DNA of 64,000 bases from Costus lasius (Eukaryota; Streptophyta; Magnoliopsida; Zingiberales; Costaceae): assembly GCA_027563935.2 (NCBI GenBank), contig JANVAS020000231.1, forward strand, positions 15,208,001 to 15,272,000. The letters run 5' to 3'. Shown here one piece after another: positions 1-12,210 of this stretch (the stretch's first letter is position 1; every line of letters starts with the position of its first letter). Under the pieces are notes generated by a model. That model searched no databases and was not told the DNA's origin. It saw nothing but the letters and a program-made list of their open reading frames with translations. A program made the position numbers and the translations under genes.

Positions 1-3000
1 TTTCTTTCAGAGCAAACTGGCTGAAGGGAGTCCAGTGGGAGCTCATGTGCTCAAGATGATTGGGCACAAAGAGGCTCTAGAGAAACTGGGGCATACCGTC
101 AATCAGGAGCTTGCTGTAGACATTATTCTGCAGTCTCTCCCGGCCTCTTTCGATCCGTTCATTATTAATTTTAATATGAACAAGATCGACTGTACACCGG
201 CAGAATTGCTGAATATGCTCTTGACTACAGAGGAGACTCTAAAGGGAAAGCCTTCAACCTCTGTCTTGATGTTTCCTTCTAGGAACAAGAAGAAGGGGAA
301 GAAGGGCAAAGCCCCTGTCAAGAACTACAGCAAGGCTCTGAAACAAAAGGTGAAGCGGTCGAAGGACAACAGATGTTTCCACTGTGGCCAGCTGGGTCAC
401 TGGAAAAAGGACTGTAAAGCGCTCCAAGGAGACAAGAAGGGAAGCATCGCTTCTGGCTCAGGTATTTTCGTGACTGAAGTCATGATATCCTCTTCTTCTA
501 TTTCATGGGTGTTGGACACTGCATGTGGAGTTCACATTTGTTCAAATGTACAGGAACTCAAGAGAAGAAGACAGGTGGGACAGCATGAGGTGGACCTACG
601 AGTTGGAAACGGGGCACGGGTTGCTGCTGTTGCTGTAGGAACTTATTACATCTCATTACCATCTGGACATGTATTAGAACTAAACAATTGTTACTTTGTA
701 CCGAGCATTACTAAAAATATTATCTCTATTCCTGCTCTTGTCAGGAAAGGATTTTCCTTTGAATGCAATATTTCAAAGTGTGTTATTTCTTATGATAATA
801 TTGTTTATGCTACTGGGTCAATTAACAATGGGTTATTCATGTTGGACATGGAATGTTCTATACAAAATATTGATAATAAGAAAGCCAAGTATGCTGAAGA
901 CAGCACCTTGCTATGGCATAGTCGTTTAGGCCATATTAACAAGAAACGCATTAAGCGGTTGCATGATCATGGACTGCTGGGATCATTCTCCTATGAGGAG
1001 ATTGATACATGCAAAGCTTGTTTAATGGGTAAAATGACGAAGTCTCCTTTTCCTCACAAAGGACAAAGGGCTTCAGGTTTACTTGACCTTATACACAGTG
1101 ATGTGTGTGGGCCATTTAGTAAACATGCCAGAGGTGGCTATTCATACTTCATTACCTTTACTGATGATTTCAGTAGATATGGGTATGTCTATTTAATGAG
1201 ACATAAGAGTGAATCTTTTGACAAGTTCAAAGAGTTCAAAAATGAAGTACAAAATCAGCTAGGCCGAAATATCAAGGCACTTCGTTCAGATCGAGGTGGT
1301 GAATACCTAAGTCGAGAGTTTACTGACTATCTGAAGGAGTGTGGGATTATCTCACAGCTCACTCCGCCAGGAACACCGCAATAGAATGGTGTGTCCGAGA
1401 GGAGGAACAGAACCTTACTGGATATGGTTCGTTCAATGATGAGTCAAGCTACTCTACCTTACTCCTTTTGGGGATTTGCGCTGGAAACAGCTGCAAAGGT
1501 ACTAAACCGAGTGCCATCCAAGGCAGTTTCTAAGACTCCATATGAGTTATAGTATGGGAAACAGCCTAGCTTGACATTTATTAAGATCTGGGGTTGCGAG
1601 GCTTATGTCAAAAAGCTCGCCTCTGGGAAACTGGAGAGCAGATCTGAGAAATGCACCTTTGTCGGTTACCCTAAGGAAACTAAGGGTTATTATTTCTACG
1701 ATCCCGAAGAGAACAAAGTATTTGTTGCTCGGACGGCTATTTTTCTTGAGAAGGAGTTTCTTCAGCAAAAAGCCAGTGGGAGAGAAATAAAGCTTGATGA
1801 AAATCCAGAGGAAGGACAAAGTAGTCAAGCACCGTTGGATGAGCCTGAGCCAGTAGATCAGGTTATTGAGCGACCTGAGGCTCAGATATCACGGGAACCG
1901 CGAAGATCGGGAAGGATCCGTCGACAGCCTGAGCGCTATGACGCAGTCTACATCATTGATAATGATGAACCCCTTAATTATGCGGATGCGGTCAGTGGAC
2001 CGGAGTCAGCTAGATGGCTTGAAGCTATGCGAGCCGAGATGGACTCCATGTCAGATAACCAAGTCTGGGATTTGGTTGATCCACCTCCGGGAGTAATCCC
2101 TATAGGCTGTAAATGGATCTTCAAGAAGAAGATTGACATGGATGGTAACGTGGTTACCTATAAAGGCAGGCTAGTTGCGAAAGGTTTCAAACAAATCTAC
2201 GGGATAGATTATGATGAAACTTTCTCTCCTGTAGCCATGTTCAAGTTTATTCAGATTATTCTCGCGATAGCAGCATATTATGATTATGAGATCTGGCAGA
2301 TGGATGTGAAGACCGCTTTCCTTAATGGAAAACTGGATGAGGATGTGTATATGACACAACCTGAAGGTTTCACTAATCCATCAGATCGTCATAAAATATG
2401 CAAGTTAAAGAAGTCCATTTATGGACTTAAACAAGCATCTAGAAGCTGGAATATTCGTTTTGATGAATCAATTTGCGAATTTGGTTTCATCAAGAACGAA
2501 GATGACCCGTGTGTATATAAGAGGTTTAGTGGGAGCGTAATTACTTTCCTAGTCCTCTACGTCGATGATATCTTAATCATTGGAAACGATATTCCTGAAC
2601 TGCATGCTGTTAAAGCATGGTTAAGAAAATGTTTCCAGATGAAAGATCTAGGAGAAGCAGCCTATGTATTAGGTGTGAAGATCTATAGGGATAGATCTAA
2701 GAGGCTTCTCGGGCTGTGCTAGAGTACCTACATCGATAAAGTCCTGGAGAGATTCCATTTAGAAAATTCTAAAAGAGGATATCTTCCAGTCAGACATGGT
2801 CTGAATCTTTCAAAGAGTCAGTGTCCACAAACACAGACTGAGAAAGATGAAATGGACAATACGCCTTATGCTTCGGCTATTGGGTCCATTATGTATGCGA
2901 TGTTGTGTACTCGCCCAGACGTCGCTTACGGGTTAAGCGTGACCAGTCGATTCCAAAGTAATCCAGGTCAGGCGCACTGGATTGCAGTCAAGAACATTTT

Positions 3001-3541
3001 GAAATATCTTCGGAGGACCAAAGATATGTTCTTGATATATGGTGGTCAGGAAGAACTCAGTATTGAAGGATATACTGACGCTTCATTCCAGTCTGACCAG
3101 GATGATTTCCGATCGCAATCAGGCTATGTTTTTAGCTTGAATGGAGGAGCAGTGGTGTGGAAAAGTTTCAAACAGTCTATCGTTGCTGATTCCACAACAA
3201 AAGCCGAGTATGTTGCAGCCTCGGAAGCATCCAAGGAGGCAGTGTGGATTCGTAAGTTCGTTCAGGAACTTGGTGTTGTTCCTTCGAGTGCAGATCCTTT
3301 GGTTATCTTCTGTGATAACACTGGAGCAATCGCACAAGCAAAGGAACCACGGTCGCACCAGAAGTCCAAGCACATACAGAGAAGGTTTCACTTGATCCGG
3401 GAGATCATTGATCGTGGTGAGATCAAAATCTGCAAGGTTCATACAGATGACAATCTGGCTGACCCGCTTACCAAGCCTCTAGCGCAGCAGAAGCATGAGA
3501 AGCACTGTAATAATATGGGTTTGAGATTTCTCAACCATTAG
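1..3541 (+). pseudogene. Copia gag-pol polyprotein of element A, three premature stops
   Basis: Gag-protease-integrase-RT-RNase H polyprotein, aligning by eye with the intact copies in this window from residue 116 onward. Visible in order: CX2CX4HX4C zinc knuckle (CFHCGQLGHWKKDC), protease motif WVLDTACG, integrase zinc region beginning LWHSRLGHIN, integrase core with HSDVCGPF and RSDRGGEY, copia RT with YVDD, and RNase H ending at the stop at 3539-3541. The frame is uninterrupted by indels but has TAG codons at 1382-1384 (Trp in the intact copies, in TPQWNG), 1550-1552 (Trp, in YELWYG) and 2720-2722 (Gln, in GLCQST). All three are single transitions. The longest open pieces are 35-1384, 1571-2722 and 2852-3541. 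It is non-functional as a polyprotein, though the individual pieces are only slightly diverged. Confidence 0.95.
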
Positions 3542-3561
3542 ATTAAGTGCAAGTGGGAGAT

Positions 3562-6500
3562 TGTTGGGGTATGCCCTTAAGGCTAATGTTTGAGGCCTTG
3601 GGATTCTATCAGTATCATGTATAAACTCTTATGTTTATAAAGGCAATGGTTGTTATTCAGTTTGTTACATTGTCTGCTGCAATAAGTGTACTTCTGAATA
3701 ATGTCTCAATGCTGTTCAGCTAGGCTGACATGCTCTATGTCCTTAGTCGAGATATCTTGGTGAACATGAGACAGCCTTGATATGATTGAGATTAATATGT
3801 ATTCTAATCTTATAGGATGCTTCGAGCATGGAATAAGATGTAGACTCATGGGTACATTGGATGTACTGGACAGACCCTACTAGGATATTCAATTGCTTGT
3901 CACAATGTGAATAATCCTTGTTTGCAACAAGTGGCACATGTCCTTTGACTTGAGATCACTTGTGTTTCTAAATGATGATTGTCATTGTTTTGAGGTAGTT
4001 CAATATCATTTGAAACATAATGGTTATAGACTATCTTGGTGAAAGTCCCCGGACTAAGGGGGAAAAACCCTAAACTGGCGCAAACAGAAACATAGGCAGC
4101 GGATACTAGGGTTTCAAAGAATCGGTGCATGAAGTATGATTAACTTTGATATAACTTGTAAACAAGAATGAATGCGATTCATACCATGGCCATTTCTAGA
4201 TGGCGCCTTGGAAGCAAAGATCAAACGAGATCTTCTCCAAATCGTCACACACAAGATGAGAATGCGCTTCTTCTTGTCGTCCCTTGTGCTAGCAAGGATC
4301 GTCCAAGTATCACAATCGTATGAAGGGAAGAGAAAAACTTGCTTAGCGATTTCCTCCTTCTTTTCGTCAAAAACTCTTCTTCACGAGAGAGCAAGCCACA
4401 CGAGAAGAGGCAAGAGGCGAGAGTGATGAGCGACCATAGAGCCAACGTGAGATGTGGTCACGTAAGAGACATGCTATCTAAAAATAGCAAACACGTCTCA
4501 ACGTTCACAAGTCGCAAATCTCTTCTCTTATTTTGAACCACTCGCTCATCCATGAGCCGGTTCATCTTGGTCTGGTTCAAAGACCAAATAAGCCAAGCGA
4601 CATGGTCTAGATCAAATTAAACCCTAAGGCTCCAGATCTAACCGTCGATCTCTTGATGCTTCTGATCTCACCGATCTAGCATCTATTCTCTCGATCGAAG
4701 CTTACCGATCTCAAGCTCTAATCAATCATACATGATCAGACTAGATCTCACTTACAATCAGAGATTAAATCCCTTTAAACTGATCTCGAACAATTCAGTC
4801 CACACGATCTGACTTAAGTAAGCCATATCATCAAATTGTGCGACCCTGAGGGTTTCCTTTAAATGTCGGTAACGATAACCCACGTTATCACGATCAGTGA
4901 GGGGTATCTAGCAACACATCACTGTCTCCCGGTATAAAGAAAAGAGTCTTCCAAGACTACACCCAAACCACAGCACAAGTGTGAATCCAATTCACAAGGC
5001 ATGCATACTTCCTTTGCCACTGGATGTTCTTATTGGACAAGCGTGTCAAGCTTGTAGCTCCAATATGATGAGCATGATTAGATCAGATGAACACTGTCAC
5101 CTGGGTATGGCCATACACTTTCTCAATCATCTCATCCAGGGGGCCCCTTTAGAACATCACACTCCTTAAACAAGGAGACGGCAATCCTATGTCTATCACT
5201 AGTGCCCTAACATGACTCAAGCTCATTATCCAAGATAGTCTATAATCATTATTTCTCAAATGATATTGAACTACCTCAAAACAATGACAATCATCATTTA
5301 GAAAACACAAGTGATCTCAAGTCAGAGGAAATGTGCCACTTGTTGCACTCAAGGATTATTCACATTGTGACAAGCAACTGAATATCCTAGTAAGGTCTGT
5401 CCAGTACATCCAATGTACTCATGAGTCTATATCTTATTCCATGCTCGAAGCATCCTATAAGATTAGAACACATATTAGTCTTAACCATATCAAGGCTGTC
5501 TCATGTTCACCAAGATACATCGACTAAGGACATAATAGCATGTCAGCCCAGCTGAACAGCTTTGAGACATTATTCAGAAGTATACTTATTGCAGCAGACA
5601 AGGTAACAAACTGAATAATAACCATGCCTTTATAAACACAAAAGTTTATTACATGATACTGTTACAATCCCAAGGCCTCAAACATTAGGCTTAAGGGCAT
5701 ACCCCAACACTTGGATAATGATCATGAGTCAGGTTAGGACACTAGTGATAGATATAGGATTGCCGTCTCCTTGTTTAAGGAGTGTGATGTTCTAAAGGGG
5801 CCCCCCCGAATGAGATGATTGAGAAAGTGTATGGTCATACCCAGGTGACTATGTTCATCTGATCTAATCATGCTCATCATATTGGAGCTACAGGCTTGAC
5901 ACGCTTGTCCAATAAGAATATCCAGTGGCAAAGGAAACATGTATGCCTAGTGAAGTGGATTCACACTTGTGCTGTGGTTTGGGAGTAGTCTTGGAAGACT
6001 CTTTCCTTTATATCGGGAGACAGTGATGTGTTGCTAGATACCCCTCACTGATCGTGATAACGTAAGTTATCGTTACCGACATTTAAAAGAAACCCTCAGG
6101 GTCGCACAATTTGATGATATGGCTTACTTAAGTCAGATCGTGTGGACTGAATTGTTTTGGTTCAGTTTAAAGGGATTTAAACTCTGATTGTAAGTGAGAT
6201 CTGGTCTAATCATGTTTGATTGATTGGGGCTTAAGATCGGTAAGCTTCGATCGAGAGTATTGATGCTAGATCGGTGAGATCAAGTGCATCAAGAGATGAA
6301 TGGTTAGATCTTGAACCATTTGGTTCAGAGAGATCTAGACCATGGCTTGGGCTGGTTTGGTTTTGTCTTTGAACCGAATTGAATAGAATTGAATTGGTTT
6401 GAACCGGTTCACATATGTGAACGCATGGTTCAAGGCTTGATTGTGTTTTGGGCGGTTTTCTTTGAGTGAGCGCATGGCTTCATGACTTTCCATATTTGGA

Positions 6501-6909
6501 AGTCATGTAACGCCATCTCTTAAAAATGCCTCAACGCATTTGCCAATTCTCTTCTCTTGTCGACTTCACTCTTGGGTAGAGATTTTTTCTTGACGAAAAT
6601 AGGAGCTCGGCCAAGCATCTCTCTTCTTCGACACACGACAAGGAACTTGGGAGATTCTTGCTAGCACAAGGAACGTCCAAGGAGGTAGCCATCTCTCATC
6701 TAGTGTGCGTCTTCTTTGGAGGAGAGCTTATTTGCCCTCTTGCTTCCAAGCCGCCTCCTTCATCATGGCTATGGTAAAAGATCTTAACTTGATCTTTGCA
6801 ATATAATCAAAGTTGATCATATATATTCATGCAATCGATCTTGTTGAAACCCAAAAATTTCATATGCGCATGCTTTAGGGTTCCCCCCCCCCTTTTTAGG
6901 GGTTTTTCA
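3562..6909 (+). repeat. 3' LTR of copia A, split by solo LTR I
   Basis: The LTR begins TGTTGGGGTATGCCC just after the polypurine tract and ends in CA at 6909. The first 478 bp are 3562-4039; the remainder is 5715-6909. The break carries the five-base target duplication CTTGG (4035-4039 and 5710-5714) of the inserted LTR. The part from 5715 contains the TATA-like CTTTATATC, the conserved GATGTGTTGCTAGATACCCC block and the GATAAC/GTTATC hairpin (6056-6071). Near the right end a run of Cs is followed by AGGGG, forming the terminal hairpin seen in all copies. Confidence 0.92.
4040..5709 (-). mobile_element. Solo LTR I of the copia family, inverted inside A's 3' LTR
   Basis: On the plus strand it starts TGAAAGTCCCC (the reversed LTR 3' end) and ends GGCATACCCCAACA (the reversed LTR 5' end), 1670 bp. 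It is flanked by CTTGG direct repeats at 4035-4039 and 5710-5714, and A's LTR sequence resumes exactly after them. No internal region, primer-binding site or polypurine tract is attached, so it is a solo LTR left by LTR-LTR recombination of a complete insertion. Because it is antiparallel to its host LTR, 3562-6909 forms a very large imperfect inverted repeat. Confidence 0.93.
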
Positions 6910-9900
6910 AAGTCACGTAGAGACATGGATGATCAATAGTAGGATTTGCCCCTTCCTTCCGAGGAAGCATGATATCCACCTTGGGGCGCCCCACCTTATT
7001 GGTGCATGACAGGAAAGTGTGGCCACACTTGTTGAGTCATGACCAATGCATTGGATAATAAACTTGAGACTAATCCAATGGCAGGATATCAGCTTAGGCA
7101 AAGGGATCTGTAATGCAATGGGAATCCTCGTTGCTTGTTAGGAGTTGTTGCCATAATGACTTAAGTCCTATGACATGGGTAGTAGTGATGTGTTGCTAGA
7201 TACCCCTCACTACTTATGATGTTTACATCACTGCCATCGTCATATGGATCCTACGGGGTCACACGCAATAGACTCTTGACGTTGCTTTAATCAGAAGCCT
7301 TAGGATCAAGTTATTGGATAACTTGGATCAATTTGGAAGATTTCATCAGCGCCAATGTGTTGGGTCCCCTTCAAGGGGGAGCGAAACCCTAAGCATGCGC
7401 AAATCAAAGTACTTGCATGGGCGGAATTAGGGTTTCTATAGGATCGCATGTTCTATATGATCAACTTTGATTTAATTGAAAGATCATGAGAAGATCTCAC
7501 CATAGCCATGGGTGGATGGAGCCTTGGAAGCAAAGAGTCGAATGCTTCTTCTCCAAAGGTGACGCACACAACAATGAAGATGGCTTGCTCCTTTGAATCC
7601 TTTGTGCTAGCAAAGCTCTTCAAAGGGTCCTTGATCGTTGGAAAAGAAAGATGAGATGATATCTCCCTTGGCCGAAAGCTCTCTTCTTCCTCTTCGTCTA
7701 AGCTCTAAGCCACACACGAGAGAGCTCCAAAGATTAGAGCCGTTGAGGCAAGCATATGCGTTTTGGCGTTACAAGACTTCCATAAAAGGAAGGTCATGAA
7801 GCCATGCGTTCATGGCTTTGAACTAATCCAAAACGCAAACTTAATTGAACCATGTGTTCACATATGTGAACCGGTTCAATTGAAGTTGGTCCAATTTCAA
7901 TTGGTCCAAAGACCAAATCGAACCAAGCCAAGCCATGGTCTAGATCTCCCTTGAACCAAATGGTTCAAGATCTAACCGATCATCTCTTGATGCTCTTGAT
8001 CTCACCGATCTAGCATCCACACTCTCGATCCAAGCTTACCAATCTCAAGCCCAAATCAATCAAACATGATCAGACCAGATCTCACTTACAATCAGAGGTT
8101 AAATCCCTTTCAACTGAACCAAAACAATTCAGTCCACACGATCTGACTTAAGTAAGCCATTTCATCAAATTGTGCGACCCTGAGGGTTTCCTTTAAATGT
8201 CGGTAACGATAACTTACGTTATCACGATCAGTGAGAGGTATCTAGCAACACATCACTGTCTCCCGATATAAAGGAAAGAGTCTTCCAAGACTACACCCAA
8301 ACCACAGCACAAGTGTGAATCAACTTCACAAGGCATGCATGTATCCTTTGCCACTGGATGTTCTTATTGGACAAGCGGGTCAAGCTTGTAACTCCAATAT
8401 GATGAGCATGATTAGATCAGATGAACATAGTCACCTGGGTATGGCCATACACTTTCTCAATCATCTCATCTAGGGGGCCCCTATAGAACATCACACTCCT
8501 TGAACAAGGAGACGGCAATCCTATATCTATCACTAGTGTCCCAACCTGACTCATGATCATTATCCAAGATAGTCTATAATCATTATCTTTCAAATGATAT
8601 TGAACTACCTCAAAACAATGACAATCATCATTTAGAAACACAAGTGATCTCAAGTCAGAGGACATGTGCCACTTAGTGCAAACAAGGATTATTCACATTG
8701 TGACAAGCAATTGAATATCCTAGTAGGGTCTGTCCAGTACATCCAATGTACCCATGAGTCTACATCTTATTCCATGCTCGGAGCATCCTATAAGATTAGA
8801 ACACATATTAGTCTCAATCATATCAAGGCTGTCTCATGTTCACCAAGATATCTCGACTAAGGACATATAGCATGTCAGCCTAGCTGAACAGCTTTGAGAC
8901 ATTATTCAGAAGTACACTTATTACAGCAGACAAGGTAACAAACTAAATAACAACCATTGCCTTTATAAACAAAAGTGTTTATACATGATACTGTTACAAT
9001 CCCAAGGCCTCAAACATTAGCCTTAAGGGCATACTCCAACACAATGGGCCTGATGAGTTGGAAGAAAGTTATTGGAGCCAAACTTCATTTTTGGCAGGTT
9101 GACCCGAACTTGACCTAGATTGGTCACATTTGGATTAGGGTTGCATTGGATTGGATCCAATGGCTTAATCAACCCATGCCATGAAGTTTGGGCTAGCTCA
9201 TTATCCAATAAGGCCCAATAATTAGTTGTCATGAAGAGGAATTAGCTTAAAAGGGTATAATGGGGAGAAATCTCACCCCATTGGCGCCTAGGGGCATAAT
9301 GGGGTGAGGGAGGCGCCTTTGCTTCATTATGGAAGTAAAGGGCGCCTAGCCCTTCTTCCTTGGATGGAATACTTGCCTCTAAGGTAAGTCTTGGGGCTGA
9401 TATGGCATGAGAACTTTTATGGGAAGTTCCTAGGCGCATATGGACATAGGGAAGAGGTATATGGTAATGTCTTGGAGACTTACCTTACCTCAAACCCTAG
9501 TTTCTCCCAAAACCCTTACCCTAGCCGAAACTCCTCATGCATGTTGCGCCTAGCCACTTAGCCTTTGATGGTAAGAATGCATTTGAGGCATGTCTTGGGC
9601 TGATATAGTGTTTAGACTTTTATGGATAGGTTGAATGAGGTTTATTGTAAAGTCTTGGAGACTTTCCTTACTTCAAGACACCTCATCCTAGCCATACACT
9701 TGGCATGATCCTAGCCCTTGCTCAAACCGCCTCTAGTCCTATTTATAGGACCCATTGTCGCCCTCTCTTTATGATGAACGCTTGGAGTCGTGAACACAAG
9801 TAGAGGGGCGAAAGCAAGGGCAAAGGGTGACAACATCAAAGTGGCGCAACCCTTCTTCCAACAAGTGACCGCAAGTCTTCTCCTTCCTCTCCTCTTGGCG

Positions 9901-10338
9901 TGACTTGGAGAAGGACTTGGTGGCGCAATTTCCCCCTAATCTTCCTCAAGGCCGAAACTCATCTTCTCCCTCTTCTCTTGGAGTGAAGAGGATAAGGAGT
10001 TGGCGGCATCTTCCTTGCACTTGGCGCATGAACCTTGGAGGTGGCGCAAGAGGAGTGAAGGAACCCTAAGGCTTGATTCTCTTCCCGAGGCTAGCACCGA
10101 GCATGGAAGGGAGCAACGATCAAGGAGTCGACGCGTGGATACTTGTAGAGGGCGAACACTTGGGCGCCTTCAACATGGCTTCGACATCTAAACAAGCAAA
10201 AGAGGTACATCTCTAACACATCCTTGTGTCTTCTCTCTCGCATGGATCCTTGGGAAAGGAATGTGTTTCGGGTGTAATGCTTCTTCCGCTGCGTCCTGGG
10301 ACTGCAAAATTTTAAATTACACCCAGCATTCCCCAACA
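6910..10338 (+). repeat. Relic J: diverged copia-type LTR, split by solo LTR H
   Basis: The sequence on both sides of solo LTR H (6910-7352 and 9047 to about 10338) resembles the copia LTRs only in landmarks: GATGTGTTGCTAGATACCCC is identical (around 7186-7206), followed by a hairpin and a GGGGTCACACG block matching AGGGTCGCACA in the young LTRs. The right part has a 'ctagcac..' and 'cttccgctgcgtcc' area like the 3' part of the LTR. The left boundary is hidden by element A. The right boundary near 10338 (..CCCCAACA) is a guess. It contains a degenerate tandem duplication at about 9379-9690. No coding capacity is visible. Confidence 0.55.
7358..9041 (-). mobile_element. Solo LTR H of the copia family
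   Basis: 1684 bp, starting TGTTGGGTCCCC and ending ACTCCAACA on the plus strand; it is an LTR in reverse orientation. Perfect five-base flanking repeats CAATG lie at 7353-7357 and 9042-9046. The flanks join into continuous relic-J sequence. There is no internal region, so it is a solo LTR. It retains the GATAAC/GTTATC hairpin (8208-8223) and the terminal C/G-run hairpin. Confidence 0.93.
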
Positions 10339-11016
10339 TGTATGACCTCACGCCTCACGCTCTCGAACCCTATCTTCCCCACATGCCTCATGCTCTCGTT
10401 GCCGTTCGCATATCGCCGAAAAAACATCCACTCCAGTCGCCATTCGCCTCTCGCCGAATAACCTCCACTCCAGTCATCGTTCCCCTCTCGCCGTTCACCT
10501 CTCGTCGTTCCCCTCTCGCCGTTCGCCTCTCGCGTCTCAAGTCGCCGCCGATGCCTGCACAACTCGTCGTTCACCTCTCGCATCTAAAGTCACCGCCGAC
10601 GCTGCACAACTCACCAACACAGGTTTGCTCCAATCTCCTTGTAAGATTTTCTCCAAGCACGATCAACTCGCCGACACAACTCGCTGCACAATCACGTCTC
10701 ACATCCGATTTGATTAATTTGCTAAAAAATAAGTATGAGATGTTTGCCCGATTTGATCAATCTATGTGGTTTTAGCAAGCAGAAACACAGACAAAGGAGC
10801 ATGGAAGAGAAATCATTGTCATTTTGTTCTCTTCTAGTTTGATTATTAATGTGACACTTGCTATGTTGAAGCATCTATATGTTTTAATAGGTTTTTTTGC
10901 TCTCTACAAGATTATAGATGCTTGCTTATACATGTTTGCTACCATGATTTTTATTTATACATGCTTGCTTATACATGTTTGCTAAATCTTTCTTACGTAT
11001 TATCAGAGGTATCATC
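10339..11016 (+). other. GC-rich repeat tract and putative 5' region of the Harbinger-like gene
   Basis: About 10410-10600 is an irregular tandem array of 16-18 bp units related to CGTTCGCCTCTCGC. It is followed by CACAG|GTTTGC around 10620, which could be a splice donor, and by T-rich sequence ending in a possible acceptor just before the ATG at 11017. The arrangement resembles a 5' UTR exon plus intron in front of the transposase exon. No protein domain is visible in the 145-codon open frame across it, which is low-complexity Pro/Ser/Arg sequence. Confidence 0.35.
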
Positions 11017-11682
11017 ATGGCTCCATTGAGTAAGAGAGATATGTTGAAACTTCACTTTAGAAATTTACACATAATATGTATAGCTGCATATTATGTTGTA
11101 TGACAATGGATATATGAATCAACATATGTGGATAAACCATTAAAAGTGAGTCTAGTATACGGAGATAATATAAGAAAAGAAATTTTAAAAAATTTAACTA
11201 CTTCCGATGAAATTTGTCATAACATGATAAGAATGAGAGTGCATGCTTTCAAGCATTTATATGAGCTATTACAAGGCACTACTCGAATTCGAGAAACAAA
11301 AAATTGTTGCATTCAGGAGAAAGTGGCAACGTTTTTGTATTTGGTAGCTCATAATGTCAAATATCAAGAAATTTGCTTTTTCTTTCGTCGTGGTACTCGA
11401 ACAATCAGCTCGCACTTCCACGAGGTCTTAAGAGCTATTATTAACTTGACTGATCAATTTATCACACAACATGATGGTGCGGTTGTTCCACCAGAGATAT
11501 ACAATAGTAGCAGACTTTATCCATATTTTAAGGTATGTCATCTGTTAAGAATTGGTGTTCCACAAGACAATCTCATTCGTGCATTTATCAAGCTTGCAAA
11601 GAACAAAGAAAACATACAGATCTTCTTCACAGTTCCAGAGAATATGCGACTTGATGTAGTGAATGAATTTATGAATGCATAG
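11017..11682 (+). pseudogene. PIF/Harbinger (HARBI1/ALP1-like) transposase, N-terminal fragment
   Basis: From ATG at 11017 the frame reads MAPLSKRDML.., meets TGA at 11101-11103 and continues in frame from 11104 to 11682. Residues such as RMRVHAFKHLYELLQ, IQEKVATFLYLVAHN, SHFHEVLRAI and PPEIYNSSRLYPYFK match the conserved N-terminal region of plant Harbinger nucleases, which in intact genes leads directly into the catalytic D-G-T-H segment. Here YPYFK is followed at 11533 by a consensus splice donor (AAG|GTATGT) and unrelated sequence. No downstream DDE exon follows in the 500 bp before the next element. I infer loss of the catalytic part by internal deletion. The tail 11533-11682 is probably not transposase. 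Confidence 0.72.
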
Positions 11683-12200
11683 TATGTTTAGACTTTTTAG
11701 TGGTATGTGGATTAATTTGGGCCTTGGTGGTATGTGGATTTTGTTGGTGTTTAGTTGTATTTGGTATGTGGATGTTGTTTGAACTTTAGTTGTATTTGGT
11801 ATGTGGATGTTTATTTGAACTTGGTACATTACATTTTGATTATCTATGTTAAACTTGATATTATATATAGATGTCTTTTTATATTTGTGATGCAGCATTA
11901 TATTTCCATCATATACACAGGTTTCAAATATTTATAATAGAGCAAAAATGCTATCAAAATTTTTAATAATTTTATAAACTATTATTATTATTATTATTAT
12001 GTAATAATAATTTTATAATTATAAAAAATATTTATCCTTATAATAATAATAATAATATTTTCTATTTTCTTTCCTTCCAACGATCCCACCGAAACAAGGG
12101 AAAGGAAAATGAAATCTGTTTTCCTTTCTTTCCATTTTCCTTTCTATCCTGTTTTCTATTCTTTCTTGTTTTCTATCCCTCCTCTGAAATAGGCTGTTAG
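11683..12200. other. AT-rich stretch with TAA/TTA repeats and a polypurine inverted-repeat arm
   Basis: 11690-11830 has several copies of TTTGGTATGTGGAT, as in a 3' UTR. 11977-12060 has short (TTA)n and (TAA)n runs. 12060-12180 is a pyrimidine-rich tract whose reverse complement matches about 63480-63595 at the far side of the nested stack, including the 20-base block TTTCTTTCCATTTTCCTTTC. No gene is visible. Confidence 0.5.
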
Positions 12201-12210
12201 GCTCATCACC

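Larger units (their letters stand above)
1..6909 (+). mobile_element. Copia element A, 5'-truncated by the window edge (Ty1/copia, Angela/Tork-like)
   Basis: This is the right-hand part of a plus-strand copia retrotransposon. The coding region (1-3541) is followed by a polypurine tract (AAGTGGGAGAT, 3551-3561) and then a 3' LTR that opens with TGTTGGGG at 3562 and closes with ..TTTTTCA at 6909. That LTR is cut by an inverted solo LTR at 4040-5709; the two parts sum to about 1673 bp, the usual length of this LTR family here. The 5' LTR, leader and first 115 gag codons lie left of the window, so its target duplication cannot be checked. Three in-frame stops show that it no longer encodes a full polyprotein. 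It appears to sit inside the older LTR relic J, which follows at 6910. Confidence 0.93.

Noticed and set aside
2852..3541. 229-codon RNase H ORF of element A as a separate gene
   Set aside because: Same internal Met. It is simply the segment after the third stop of the A polyprotein.
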